The notes under the pieces: model-generated
Databases searched by the model: none
Seen by the model: only the letters and a program-made list of their open reading frames with translations
What the model was told of the DNA's origin: nothing
Translations under genes and position numbers: made by a program
Source of the DNA: Affinundibacterium amnicola
Lineage (GTDB): Bacteria > Pseudomonadota > Gammaproteobacteria > Burkholderiales > Burkholderiaceae_D
DNA length: 64,000 nucleotides
Assembly (NCBI RefSeq): GCF_014284275.1
Contig: NZ_JACOFU010000008.1
Span: forward strand, 1 to 64,000
Reading direction: 5' to 3'
Shown here: positions 1 through 9,583 of the stretch, in pieces
How positions within the stretch are numbered: position 1 is the stretch's first letter
Layout of the letters: the number at the start of each line of letters is the position of its first letter

Positions 1-52
1 GTAAGGCATGCCGCCAGCGTTCAATCTGAGCCAGGATCAAACTCTTCAGTTT
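1..52 (-). rRNA. rrs: 16S ribosomal RNA, 5' end only
   Basis: The reverse complement reads from about position 52 leftwards as the start of a bacterial small-subunit rRNA. It contains the universal AGAGTTTGATCCTGGCTCAG block followed by the betaproteobacterial ATTGAACGCTGGCGGCATGCC continuation. Only the first 50 or so bases lie in the window; the rest of the rrn operon lies to the left. The exact mature 5' end is set by analogy with E. coli and may be off by a few bases. Confidence 0.97.
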
Positions 53-251
53 AATCTCTGTTACTTGTTTCCATTTCTGGAATTCGTTCTTTCGAACGAG
101 TCGCTCACTCAAAATACTGACAGTTGCAATAATGATTACTCACTATCGCGTCTTATCTTTACTTCTTGTGAACATTTGATATTTTTTAAGCTTCCTAACT
201 ACCGAAGTAGCTAGTCGCTTCATTATCAAGTGCCCACATTTATTGACTGTT

Positions 252-265
252 AATTGTTAAAGATC
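252..265 (-). promoter_or_regulatory. rRNA leader boxA antitermination site
   Basis: On the minus strand this reads GATCTTTAACAAT, a close match to the boxA element (TGCTCTTTAACA) that recruits the NusB/NusE antitermination complex on rRNA transcripts. It lies in the leader about 200 bases before the 16S 5' end. The bases that follow (TTAACAGTC...TGTGGGC) resemble the leader and spacer sequences of other Burkholderiales rrn operons as I remember them. A small stem (CGTTC-TTTC-GAACG) closer to the gene may be part of the processing stem. Confidence 0.75.
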
Positions 266-346
266 TTATTCTTTTCTACTCAAACTCACCCAGAGGATTT
301 TGTTTTTGCTACGAAGCGTTGTGTTCGTCAGCAGCAGAGAAATGAG

Positions 347-375
347 ATTATGCAGCACTTCTTTATTTCCGTCAA
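347..375 (-). promoter_or_regulatory. rrn P1 promoter
   Basis: The minus strand carries a -35 TTGACG (375-370) and a -10 CATAAT (352-347) separated by exactly 17 bases, about 290 bases before the 16S 5' end. Upstream of the -35 is an A/T-rich stretch that could act as an UP element. Transcription would start near 338-341. This is the strongest sigma-70 promoter seen in the window. Confidence 0.85.
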
Positions 376-509
376 CCCCCTGTTTTATATTTCATTTAAA
401 TCGCTTCTTACTCTCTCGATTTAAACACCAGGAAAATCAACGCATTACCGCTTGCACTTCTCTTTGTTTCAGCACCGCATTTCTGCGGGAGGCGAACTAT
501 AGCAAAGCA

Positions 510-545
510 AAAGGCATCTAGCAAGTCTATTTGCCAGATGCCTTT
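510..545 (-). terminator. Terminator after the DUF1631 gene
   Basis: A 10-bp perfect stem (AAAGGCATCT ... AGATGCCTTT, arms 510-519 and 536-545) encloses a 16-base loop. T-containing flanks lie on both sides. It sits about 80 bases past the DUF1631 stop codon and just before the rrn promoter region, so it probably ends the minus-strand operon and insulates rrn. Confidence 0.75.
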
Positions 546-627
546 CTTATTTGCATCATCCTTAGTTCAGCCAAGTTAAGCTTAATAACTAGCTGTCTAA
601 AATTTCATAACGGGAACAGAGTCACTT

Positions 628-3222
628 CTAGGCTGATTTAGGTGCGTCCACGACGTCAGCAGATTTTAATAAAGATTGAACTGCTCTTTCAAACAAAGGT
701 TCAGTCTCTAAAAATTTTACTCGACCATGAGCGATCATTCGGCGGAACATCCGCACACTCAACATAGATGGCTGCTCTTGTCCGTCCAAAGTCAAAATGA
801 CATTCGTTAGAGCCGGATCGATCCAATTGAGCTTGCCTTGACTAGGTTCACCACCCAAATTAATTTCTACTGAGACACCGGTTTTTAATTGTTCCATTAC
901 GAGATCAACTCCGCCGTCCTTCACAGGCGAAATGTCTTCAGTACTTTCTTTCGGCAACTCTTGTACATACACTTGATCCAATAACTGGACTTTCTGATCC
1001 AATTCTTTAATCGCTTTATCAAGGAATTGATTGACATCCGACCTATCAGGCTTTTCAAGGACAGCAAAATTCTGCAGGTCTGGATCAGCAAAGAAACTAT
1101 TAAAGTGTTGATGTATAGCCGACAAAGATGGCTGCTTTTGTATCGTGCCAGAATGATTCAAGCGCATCGATTTGGTATGCGCATCCACCAGCCAATTCAT
1201 CAATCCTTCTTGCAATGTTGGATTGCACTGAATACTCGTCATGCCTTCTTTGAGCGTTCTAAGGATAATTGGCAACAATGCCAATAATTGAGTACGCTCC
1301 TCTTCATTCGACTTAGGAATAATACTCCATAGCAGATCTGGCACAAGTAGTCGCAGTCGATGCGCAAGCTTAGGATCTTCTCTATCGGCCAATTCAAGTG
1401 CGTAGACCCATACAGTTTCAAAGAAATTTTGCAAGTAAGGATCGATCGTCAATCCCAACAAAGCTTCATGCAATTGGGCTGAAGTATGTGCGAAACGCAA
1501 AGTACGGTTGCGAATTTGCTCAGCGCCTTCGATCGCGCTTTCGGTTTTTGCATCACTTGCACGTAGCTCTTGCGCAATAAATGCATCGAACTCGTCGAGC
1601 ATCTGCGAGAAAATATCTGGATTTTCGCTCTCGTCTTGCAAAATAATTTCAACGATACGACAAATCTCTTTGGTGATCTCAACACCGCTAGGATCAAGTT
1701 GTTTTAATCCCAGAGAAATAGATCCAATACGATTAACCAATAATCGTGCAGGATGTCCCTTCTGAGTTAACAGCGTATTGTCTTTCAGCGCTAGCTTGAG
1801 AACTAAAAACTGCAAACGCCCCAGTTGCGCACGAATTTCAGCAGGGACTTGAGTATCGCGCAAGATGAATTCGAACAACATTGCAACAATATCGATCGTC
1901 ATCTTCTCGTCGATATTTGAGGCCAACTGATTTAATGCACTTCTCTGCTCCAGAATCAGATTGCGCAAGCCACCCCGTCCATCGAACATTTGCTCACCAG
2001 ATGGTGTGTATGTTTTCTGAAAGCTCGGGATTGAGTTTGATAAATGCCCACGTCCTGGAGAAATATTGGCCGCATTGCCAACTGAAGGGGATGCGCCAAT
2101 CGACGAGGAAAAATGATCAGTATCTCCACTAATACCTGATTGCGCTTGTGATTGTCCCGCTACGCTGTTTGCATCACTGGCTTGAAAGGTATTCTCCTGA
2201 TTTCCAGAAGTTTGTCCCCCACCAAAAAAGCCACGAATTGCATCACTAACTGCCTCTCCACTTTTTAACCAAGAAAATGGACCGTTTGAAGCTGGTTCTT
2301 GACTATCATCAGTTTGCCATTGCTGCGTCGAACTTGGCTCAGCATTGCTATCCGCCATTGACGATGATGTGTTTCTCGTACTCGTCATTAAATTGCTCGC
2401 ACGATGCATCGCTGAACTAAAAAACTGTTCAATTTGCGAACCACGCCGAGGCTTGGGTCTGGCGACCCCGCCACCATCCATCGCATTTGTTACTGGATTT
2501 GTACTAGACAATTCATCAGCCGGGTTAATTGTCTCCTCATCGTCATGGTCTGTCGCACTTGCACTATTTTGCATGACGGGAGATTTACGAATTTTTAGCT
2601 GTAGCTGGGCGGCAATACCGTTCTGCGCCAGATAATTATTCACCGAGGCATAAATAGTTGGCACGAATCCCAAAAAATTTTCTGAGATACGGTCGATCAA
2701 AATATCGAACAAAGCTGGATTAATATCGAGTCGTTCGATTGTGTTGGAAATGCACCGTGAGAATAAATAAGGACGGAACGGATTTTCCCGTTCATTTGTA
2801 ATTTCTTGCTCGAAAATCAGTGCAATCCGAATATTCAGATCACGGAGCTGATCGGCGGCCTCACTGCGAAATCGACTAGTGATTTCTTCCATGCGCAAAC
2901 CGCCTTCAAAAGCGGTTGGATCAATCAACGTCAGATTATCAGTATTGAAATTAGCACTTGGGCGATAAGTGCTATAGGTAGTTTGGAAACTACGCGCCAA
3001 CAAATGCTCCATCCCATTTGTAAGCTGCTCAATAACATGCGAACCTTGCTCAACCAAAACAGTGCGCGCGTCCAGCAGTCGCCCCTGTTCCAAAGAGGAA
3101 TAAGTGTCATCTGCTTTAACGAAGCAGTCTTCAATGCACCGAGGCAAGGTGCGTTGCATTGCCTCGGTGAAGCTGCGCATAAATTCAGCGCGAGCATTCG
3201 TCAATAGCACATTCGGATCCAT
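628..3222 (-). CDS. DUF1631 domain protein
   Basis: A protein of 864 residues with no known biochemical function. I recognise the DUF1631 family of Beta- and Gammaproteobacteria from the central block around residues 425-500 (IDIVAMLFEFILRD and GHPARLLVNRIGSISLGL) and from the C-terminal segment beginning KLNWIDPALTN. Residues of about 230-400 form a Ser/Asn/Gln-rich low-complexity linker between a helical N-terminal part and the conserved core. No signal peptide or membrane segment is visible, so it is probably cytoplasmic. The ATG at 3222 was chosen over one ten codons upstream because AAGGGA lies just before it. It follows topB by 51 bases and is the last gene of the minus-strand row. Some databases have attached misleading enzyme names to this family; nothing here supports one. 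Confidence 0.85.
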   Translation of the reverse strand: MDPNVLLTNARAEFMRSFTEAMQRTLPRCIEDCFVKADDTYSSLEQGRLLDARTVLVEQGSHVIEQLTNGMEHLLARSFQTTYSTYRPSANFNTDNLTLIDPTAFEGGLRMEEITSRFRSEAADQLRDLNIRIALIFEQEITNERENPFRPYLFSRCISNTIERLDINPALFDILIDRISENFLGFVPTIYASVNNYLAQNGIAAQLQLKIRKSPVMQNSASATDHDDEETINPADELSSTNPVTNAMDGGGVARPKPRRGSQIEQFFSSAMHRASNLMTSTRNTSSSMADSNAEPSSTQQWQTDDSQEPASNGPFSWLKSGEAVSDAIRGFFGGGQTSGNQENTFQASDANSVAGQSQAQSGISGDTDHFSSSIGASPSVGNAANISPGRGHLSNSIPSFQKTYTPSGEQMFDGRGGLRNLILEQRSALNQLASNIDEKMTIDIVAMLFEFILRDTQVPAEIRAQLGRLQFLVLKLALKDNTLLTQKGHPARLLVNRIGSISLGLKQLDPSGVEITKEICRIVEIILQDESENPDIFSQMLDEFDAFIAQELRASDAKTESAIEGAEQIRNRTLRFAHTSAQLHEALLGLTIDPYLQNFFETVWVYALELADREDPKLAHRLRLLVPDLLWSIIPKSNEEERTQLLALLPIILRTLKEGMTSIQCNPTLQEGLMNWLVDAHTKSMRLNHSGTIQKQPSLSAIHQHFNSFFADPDLQNFAVLEKPDRSDVNQFLDKAIKELDQKVQLLDQVYVQELPKESTEDISPVKDGGVDLVMEQLKTGVSVEINLGGEPSQGKLNWIDPALTNVILTLDGQEQPSMLSVRMFRRMIAHGRVKFLETEPLFERAVQSLLKSADVVDAPKSA

Positions 3223-3273
3223 ACTTCCCTTAATCACGCAGCCTCCCAACATGAGAAATTTTCTGGCGCAAAA

Positions 3274-5850
3274 CTAAACCGCCTTCTTCTTCCTGACAAC
3301 TGCTTTTTTGACTGGTGCCTCAGTATCAGCACTGGCAACCTTTGCTTTTGCTGCAGATTTGGCTGGCGCTTTTGCTTTACGCTCTTCAAACTCAAAGCTG
3401 GTTTTACCATCTTTGCCGCGAACCAAGAATGCTTTGAACGGGCGACGAGTCCGTTGAGAAACAAATCCTGGCAACAAGTCAGTTTTACCTTCGACCAGTA
3501 GTTTACGCATTTGTTCTGGCACAATTTCTTGCTGCAAAATGATGCGTCCACTTCTAAAATCACAGGCTTTTGGTTTCGCTACCGTTTTTTCACACACATA
3601 GGCGAGGCCTAATTCGTACACATTGCTGCCACATTTTGGACATGCTCCGAGCACCTCAGCCTGAGAAAAATCATGATCTTCCCCTTCATCACCTTCGTCT
3701 TGATTCTGTCCGAAATCAAACTCCAACTTCAAATTCTTGATCTCTTCATCACGTACAATTTTCAGAATCGCAGCAAACGGGCGTCCCATTTTGGACCGGA
3801 AGCCCTGTAGAGGTCCGATCTCACGCTTCTGCAACAGCTCTTCAACTTCTGCGATTTCAAACTGCCGACTACCCGGCGTTTTACTCATGGAGAATTCACA
3901 TTTTGTACAAGCGAAACGACGATAGTTTTCTTTCACAACACCGCCACAATTCGGACAAGGTGTGTGCAATGTCGCGTAGTCGCCCGGAATCGTGTCGTTA
4001 TTAAATTCTTTTGCACGCTTGACGATGATCTGAGTCATTTGTGCAATTTCACGCATAAACTCTTCACGCGTAATTTTGCCACGCTCCATCTGCGCTAATT
4101 TATTTTCCCACTCTCCGGTTAACTCTGGTGATGTCAATTCATCGACACCTAAACCGCGTAACAAGGTCATCAATTGAAACGCTTTGGCGGTTGGAATTAG
4201 CTCACGACCTTCGCGCAGTAAATATTTCTCATAGAGAAGACCTTCAATAATGGCCGCGCGCGTTGCTGGAGTGCCCAAACCTTTGCCAGACATCGCTTCA
4301 CGCAATTCCTCATCATCAATGAGTTTTCCTGCACCTTCCATCGCTGATAACAAGGTCGCTTCTGAATAACGAGCAGGTGGTTTCGTCACCAGCCCATTAG
4401 AGAAGACTTTTTCGGTTTTGACTTTTTCGCCTTTGGCAACTGCTACCAGATTCCCTTTATTTTCTGGATCGGTTTCGTCCTGGGCTTCTTTTCCATAAAT
4501 TGCCAACCAGCCAGGATTAGTCATGACCTTACCTTCGGTCTTAAACTGATGTCCTGAAACTTCGGTCATGCGGGTTGTTACCTGATATTCAGCAGCAGGG
4601 AAAAACACCGCCATGAAACGACGCGTCACCAAGTCATAAAGCTTTTGTTCAGGCTCTGACAAGTTTTTTGGTAAGTGCCCTGTTGGGATAATCGCAAAGT
4701 GATCACTAATTTTAGTGTTATCGAAGATGCGCTTATTTGGCTTAATCCAGTTGTTATTCAAAATCTTCGCAGCAAATTGCTGGAAGTTATTGATCTCACT
4801 AATCTTGCTAACAGTTTCTTTCACCGTAGGCAAATAATCCTCAGGTAAATGACGTGAATCAGTACGAGGATAAGTTAATACCTTATGCTTTTCATATAAT
4901 GCTTGCGCCAGACCTAGGGTATTTTTGGCTGAAAAACCAAACTTAGAGTTGGCTTCCCTCTGCAAACTAGTTAAGTCGAACAATGCAGGCGCAATTTGCG
5001 TTGCTGGTTTGGACTCTTCGGTTACATTGCCTTGCTTGTTGCGGCAAGCTGCTACGATAGATTCCGCTGCTGCTTTACTCCACAATCTTTCGGCTTTTCG
5101 CTCGGGGTCGGTCTCATCTTTCTTAAACTGATGATCTAACCAACGTCCCTCATAAATTCCAGCGGCACACACAAATTCGGCGCGCACTTCCCAAAAATCA
5201 CGAGAAATGAAGTTCTTAATTTTCTCTTCGCGCTCAACAACAATCGACAATGTAGGCGTTTGCACCCGACCGACCGTGGTCAAATAAAAGCCTCCTTCTT
5301 TCGAGTTAAACGCGGTCATAGCGCGTGTGCCATTGATACCGATCAGCCAATCAGCCTCGGAACGGCAACGCGCGGCATCGGCAAGCGGCAACATTTCTTC
5401 ATCGCTACGTAATTTTTTAAACCCACTACGAATCGCATCCGCAGTCATCGATTGCAGCCATAAGCGTTTAACTGGTTGCTTTGCTTTCGCATGCTGGGCA
5501 ATTAGACGAAAAATCAACTCACCTTCGCGGCCCGCGTCACATGCGTTAATCAGAGCAGAAACATCTTTACGCTTAATGAGTTTATTCAACACTTTAAGAC
5601 GCGACTCAGTCTTGGCAATAGGATTCAAGGCGAAATGCGGTGGGATCATCGGCAAATGTGCAAATGTCCATTTACCACGTTTTACATCGTATTCTTCGGG
5701 AACTGCGATTTCCAATAAATGACCGACCGCCGAGGACAAGACATAGTCATCAGATTCAAAATAATCGTCGTGTTTGGTGAACCCACCCAAGGTCTTTGCG
5801 ATGTCATTCGCAACCGAGGGCTTCTCGGCGATGATGAGGGTTTTAGTCAT
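3274..5850 (-). CDS. topB: DNA topoisomerase III (type IA)
   Basis: A type IA topoisomerase of 858 residues that cuts one DNA strand through a tyrosine link and decatenates or relaxes DNA. The N-terminal Toprim domain starts TLIIAEKPSVA (with the catalytic Glu) and carries DAGREGE at about 105-111. The active-site tyrosine is Tyr327 in LTYPRTDSRHLP. A GKGLGTPATRAAIIEGL segment is typical of the family. After about residue 620 there are two zinc-ribbon-like repeats with paired Cys (CPNCGG...CTKC and CPKCGS...C), followed by a Lys/Ala-rich tail that may bind DNA. Length and layout match betaproteobacterial TopB. It lies 183 bases after smg and before the DUF1631 gene. Confidence 0.96.
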   Translation of the reverse strand: MTKTLIIAEKPSVANDIAKTLGGFTKHDDYFESDDYVLSSAVGHLLEIAVPEEYDVKRGKWTFAHLPMIPPHFALNPIAKTESRLKVLNKLIKRKDVSALINACDAGREGELIFRLIAQHAKAKQPVKRLWLQSMTADAIRSGFKKLRSDEEMLPLADAARCRSEADWLIGINGTRAMTAFNSKEGGFYLTTVGRVQTPTLSIVVEREEKIKNFISRDFWEVRAEFVCAAGIYEGRWLDHQFKKDETDPERKAERLWSKAAAESIVAACRNKQGNVTEESKPATQIAPALFDLTSLQREANSKFGFSAKNTLGLAQALYEKHKVLTYPRTDSRHLPEDYLPTVKETVSKISEINNFQQFAAKILNNNWIKPNKRIFDNTKISDHFAIIPTGHLPKNLSEPEQKLYDLVTRRFMAVFFPAAEYQVTTRMTEVSGHQFKTEGKVMTNPGWLAIYGKEAQDETDPENKGNLVAVAKGEKVKTEKVFSNGLVTKPPARYSEATLLSAMEGAGKLIDDEELREAMSGKGLGTPATRAAIIEGLLYEKYLLREGRELIPTAKAFQLMTLLRGLGVDELTSPELTGEWENKLAQMERGKITREEFMREIAQMTQIIVKRAKEFNNDTIPGDYATLHTPCPNCGGVVKENYRRFACTKCEFSMSKTPGSRQFEIAEVEELLQKREIGPLQGFRSKMGRPFAAILKIVRDEEIKNLKLEFDFGQNQDEGDEGEDHDFSQAEVLGACPKCGSNVYELGLAYVCEKTVAKPKACDFRSGRIILQQEIVPEQMRKLLVEGKTDLLPGFVSQRTRRPFKAFLVRGKDGKTSFEFEERKAKAPAKSAAKAKVASADTEAPVKKAVVRKKKAV

Positions 5851-6033
5851 AGTGGGTTTAATTTTTTATAATTTGTGCGGTTGATTGCAACTTAGAAACG
5901 ATACTGGCGCCATCCTTGCCATATAAAACAAGGGAAATGCTATATATCAGCGGGGAATAATAAACGGAATGAATCAGCTACGGCAATAGAGACACTATAT
6001 TTGCCACAAATAAAGAATAAATTATGTTAAAAA

Positions 6034-6528
6034 TCAATGCAAAAGCGGGTGTCTCTGCTCATCATCACTTAATAAGAACTCATCAAACATGAGCATTTCC
6101 GACTCACGCCCTTGGCTCCAAAGTATCATTAAAACAATTATTTTAAACTTTGACAAAGACAAGCTTTGGTCATGAACTGCCATTGCACGCTCAATAACAA
6201 TCTCACGTTGCTGCGCATCTAACATTTTAGTGTTTTGCAAATAATATAAGTAACCAAGAGCCTCACTACCCAGCATGGCATTTTCTTCTTCAGTGAAAAC
6301 TCTAAAGCCCGCGCTATCGGATAAATCCGAGGAACTTAATTGCTCGCCAATTTCGATCTCTGCCAAATGGTTCGTGGTATCAGCCAGACCTCTTAACCAA
6401 TCAAGGGCAGCGATAATTTCTTCATCATCGAATCCAACCGAAGACAATTTTTTCGCTAAAGCAATCGAATCGGGACAGGTATCCGGCCTGTAATAAGTTT
6501 CGTAAAGATAAACTAAAATATCAAACAT
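6034..6528 (-). CDS. smg: Smg family protein (DUF494)
   Basis: A small acidic helical protein of 164 residues. The N-terminus MFDILVYLYETYYRPD and the block GFDDEEIIAALDWLRGL are typical of Smg/DUF494, a family of unproven function that nearly always lies beside dprA (smf) in proteobacteria. That is also the arrangement here, 91 bases after dprA. The ATG at 6528 gives the family's usual start; the frame opens three codons further up but without support. No membrane segment. Co-transcription with dprA is likely. Confidence 0.92.
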   Translation of the reverse strand: MFDILVYLYETYYRPDTCPDSIALAKKLSSVGFDDEEIIAALDWLRGLADTTNHLAEIEIGEQLSSSDLSDSAGFRVFTEEENAMLGSEALGYLYYLQNTKMLDAQQREIVIERAMAVHDQSLSLSKFKIIVLMILWSQGRESEMLMFDEFLLSDDEQRHPLLH

Positions 6529-6619
6529 ACACGTCAATCATAATAATAATCAAGGAATACTCATAAACAAATACCAATAAACCCTTAGCGATGAGATGAG
6601 TTCATCGCTAACGTCGACT

Positions 6620-7747
6620 TTAGGTCGCACTTAAGCGCTGAATCAAGCCGCTTGGTAAGGTTTCTATATATCCCTGCAATTCAAGCTCTAATAATTGTGC
6701 GGACAAATCCGTCACATTCTCTCCGCACCGCGATAGCAGTGCATCAATATGCACCGGATCATACCCGATAATCGAAAGCAGCTTGTTCGCTGGCTCTTTC
6801 AAGCTTGGGGTTTCAACCAAGAATGTCGATTGACAGGCCGAAGCCGCGAAACGAACTTCATCTAAAATATCCTGGGCAGATTCAACCAGCTTTGCGCCTT
6901 GCTTAATTAACTGATGACATCCTTTCGCTAAGGGTGAGTGAATTGATCCAGGTATTGCAAACACATCGCGCCCTTGCTCAGCTGCCATTCTCGCGGTAAT
7001 TAGCGAACCTGATTGTGCAGCGGCTTCAATCACCAGAACGCCCTGCGCCAAACCTGAAATAATACGATTTCGCCTTGGGAAATTCCCCGCAATAGCAGGC
7101 ATTCCCAACGGATACTCACTCAACAAACACCCATTTTCAACGATCTGATGCGCCAACTGTCGATTGCGTGCAGGATAAACAATATCCGCGCCAGTACCAA
7201 TCACCGCGATAGTCGATCCCTTGCCACGCAATGCGCCAGCATGCGCAGCTGCATCAATCCCCGCTGCCAGTCCAGAACTAATACATAGTCCGGCATGACT
7301 TAAATTCTCAGAGAATTTTTCGGCGTTTAAGACCCCTTGCGCGGTTGCATTACGACTTCCAACGACAGCAATTGTTGGGGCATCAAGCAGATCCAAGCGC
7401 CCTTTTACGTACAGTAACAAAGGTGGATCAGGAATGCTTAATAAACTAGGGGGAAAACGCGCATCTGCCAAACTCAGCAGAAAATTTCCGGGCAGTTCCA
7501 GCCAATCTTGGGTCAGATTGATCTGAGAACGCATGGCATCATCAGGGTCCTGCAGCAAAGCACGTGCTGATTTCGCAGAAATATACTCGGTCAAAAGTTC
7601 GAATTCGGTCGAGAAAATTTGCGATGGCAATCCAAACACGCTCAATAATTTGCGCGCCGTCTCGTTCCCAATGCCCTTGGTAAGAGACAAGCGCAGCCAA
7701 TCATACAAATCTTGTTCCTGCTCGTGTTTGTTTAAATTCAATCTCAA
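6620..7747 (-). CDS. dprA: DNA-processing protein DprA
   Basis: DprA binds incoming single-stranded DNA during natural transformation and loads RecA. The 375-residue protein has an N-terminal helical SAM-like part (LSLTKGIGNETARKLL), a Rossmann-like core with VVGSRNATAQG, SGLAAGIDAAAHAGAL and the RNRIISGLAQGVLVIEAA block, and a C-terminal winged-helix of about 65 residues. No ATG is available: the frame opens after a TAG at 7754-7756 and the first usable start is TTG at 7747, so translation probably uses TTG. It lies 19 bases downstream of the LysM gene and is probably in one operon with it. Confidence 0.95.
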   Translation of the reverse strand: MRLNLNKHEQEQDLYDWLRLSLTKGIGNETARKLLSVFGLPSQIFSTEFELLTEYISAKSARALLQDPDDAMRSQINLTQDWLELPGNFLLSLADARFPPSLLSIPDPPLLLYVKGRLDLLDAPTIAVVGSRNATAQGVLNAEKFSENLSHAGLCISSGLAAGIDAAAHAGALRGKGSTIAVIGTGADIVYPARNRQLAHQIVENGCLLSEYPLGMPAIAGNFPRRNRIISGLAQGVLVIEAAAQSGSLITARMAAEQGRDVFAIPGSIHSPLAKGCHQLIKQGAKLVESAQDILDEVRFAASACQSTFLVETPSLKEPANKLLSIIGYDPVHIDALLSRCGENVTDLSAQLLELELQGYIETLPSGLIQRLSAT

Positions 7748-7766
7748 TCCACGCTAGAAAAATTTC

Positions 7767-8864
7767 TTATTTTGCAGGTGTCCGAACGACGTCGCCAACA
7801 CTGACCACATCCGTTACCTGCATCACCAAGCCATAAGAGATATTGTTAAACACGCGGAAAATAAAAAGCTGTCCGTAGATTTCATCTGGCAAGCGAATTG
7901 GTTTTTTATCATTAGTACGATCAGGGATAATCTTGCCGTAGCGACCCAGCTCTAGCACCGTACCAATATCTATACCTGAACTGGAACCACGATTAATACT
8001 AATAATATTGTTCTGTCCTGCAAAACTCACACCACCGTAGACAGCAACAACGCGTGCAGTAATGTCTTTTTCAGGGGCATGCGGCACATAATTAATAATC
8101 GGTGTCGGTGGAATTGGCACTAAACGGTCACCAATACCCATTTCTTCTTTAGAACTGACAACAGAAAACGAATCAACACCATCTGCGGTTTTTGCCGTAC
8201 GCTCTAATTTTACAGCGCCAATATAAACGGCTTCATAACCAATAATCGCCTTAGTATCCGGGTCTTTCAGCGCAATCCCGGGTCGGAATACTTGAAATGA
8301 TGTGCCGCTTTTAAGATCACCCTTGACATAAATTTTGTCGCCTTTGCCCATGTAGACACGCCCTTCTGGCGCAGCAACAATTCGCGGAGCATTGGCGAAT
8401 TCATCTTTCTCGATGATTAAAGGTTGGGATAAATAAGGTTCAATCAAATTATTCGGAATTGCTGAGATCGCGTCCATACCGCTACTCGAGACATTCCGAA
8501 TCTGTGGGCTTAACTTGGTAACTCCAGTCGCACCGTCGCCCAAAGGATTAGCTAAGCGCAAACGTCCATTGACTCGATCGAAATAAACAATCTGCTTAGG
8601 ATAAATCCAATGTGGATTGCGAATTTCATCTTTGTTCATACCCCAAACTTCAGGCCAGCACCATGGATTGCGCAAGAATCGGCCAGAGATTCCCCATAGG
8701 GTGTCACCTTTAACGACGACATGCTTGTCAGGTGCATCTGGCAAAAATGTACATTTACTACTCAATGCTGGTGGCTGAGTACTTCCTGTCTCTTGCGCAA
8801 ATACAGGTAGACAAACCGCGACAGGAAAGGCAAAAGCGAGGGCGATTGTGCTAAACTTTTTCAT
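7767..8864 (-). CDS. LysM peptidoglycan-binding exported protein
   Basis: A 365-residue protein with an N-terminal signal peptide (about residues 1-23, ending VFAQ) and one LysM domain at about 45-95, recognised from VVVKGDTLWGISGRF and the NPHWIYPKQIVYF end of the fold. LysM binds the glycan chains of peptidoglycan, so the protein probably sits in the periplasm on the cell wall. The remaining 270 residues are beta-rich with no motif I can name. A LysM gene immediately before dprA and divergent from def-fmt is the usual Burkholderiales arrangement. The ATG at 8864 is well placed before the signal peptide. Confidence 0.9.
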   Translation of the reverse strand: MKKFSTIALAFAFPVAVCLPVFAQETGSTQPPALSSKCTFLPDAPDKHVVVKGDTLWGISGRFLRNPWCWPEVWGMNKDEIRNPHWIYPKQIVYFDRVNGRLRLANPLGDGATGVTKLSPQIRNVSSSGMDAISAIPNNLIEPYLSQPLIIEKDEFANAPRIVAAPEGRVYMGKGDKIYVKGDLKSGTSFQVFRPGIALKDPDTKAIIGYEAVYIGAVKLERTAKTADGVDSFSVVSSKEEMGIGDRLVPIPPTPIINYVPHAPEKDITARVVAVYGGVSFAGQNNIISINRGSSSGIDIGTVLELGRYGKIIPDRTNDKKPIRLPDEIYGQLFIFRVFNNISYGLVMQVTDVVSVGDVVRTPAK

Positions 8865-9058
8865 GAAATTTTCCGATGCAGATAACTGATTCTAGGGAAT
8901 GGCGGCTCACAAACGATCGCTGAGATAGAACTGATTTCATTTCAACGACAGATCAGCTCTTGCCAAACTTACCAAATTGAATCAAATTCTGCCCATAAAT
9001 CCTTGAACTAGCAAGAGAAACCGCATTCTAGCGTCTCTGGCTTGTTGTGAATTGTCTT

Positions 9059-9583
9059 ATGTCGATACTAAATATTCTCCGTTATCCTGATCCCCGCTTA
9101 CACAAAATTGCTAAGCCTGTCACAGTTTTTGATGCACGCTTGAAGCAACTCGCTGCCGATATGGCGGAAACCATGTACGACGCTCCCGGCGTTGGTTTGG
9201 CTGCTTCGCAAGTTGATGTACATGAACAACTCGTCGTCATTGACACCTCGGAAGATAGCTCCCAACTGCAGGTTTTCATCAATCCTGAAATTATTTGGGA
9301 GAGTGAAGAACGCAAAGTGTATGACGAAGGTTGCTTGTCAGTGCCCGGCATCTACGATGGCGTTGAGCGCCCTGCTGAGGTTAAAGTACGCGCGCTTGAT
9401 CTTGAAGGCAATTCTTTTGAATTACACGCGGACGGCTTGCTAGCCGTTTGCATTCAACATGAAATGGATCATTTAAAAGGCAAGGTCTTCGTTGAATATC
9501 TATCGCCACTCAAGCGCAACCGCATCAAGACCAAGATGCTTAAAGAAGAACGTGATATGAACAAAAAGGCTGGTCGTCGATGA
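9059..9583 (+). CDS. def: Peptide deformylase
   Basis: Removes the N-formyl group from the initiator methionine of new proteins. The 174-residue protein has all three family motifs: [16 protein letters not shown] (metal-binding Cys) and QHEMDHLKG (HExxH, two metal-binding His and the catalytic Glu). The ATG at 9059 was chosen because it gives the standard [14 protein letters not shown] start; the GTG four codons upstream is less likely. Its last four bases overlap the fmt start (ATGA), so the two are translationally coupled. It diverges from the LysM gene across a 194-base spacer that must hold both promoters. Confidence 0.97.
   Translation: MSILNILRYPDPRLHKIAKPVTVFDARLKQLAADMAETMYDAPGVGLAASQVDVHEQLVVIDTSEDSSQLQVFINPEIIWESEERKVYDEGCLSVPGIYDGVERPAEVKVRALDLEGNSFELHADGLLAVCIQHEMDHLKGKVFVEYLSPLKRNRIKTKMLKEERDMNKKAGRR

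Noticed and set aside
8..521. Two small plus-strand frames at the left edge
   Set aside because: They lie across the 16S 5' end, leader and rrn promoter, which fully explain this stretch.
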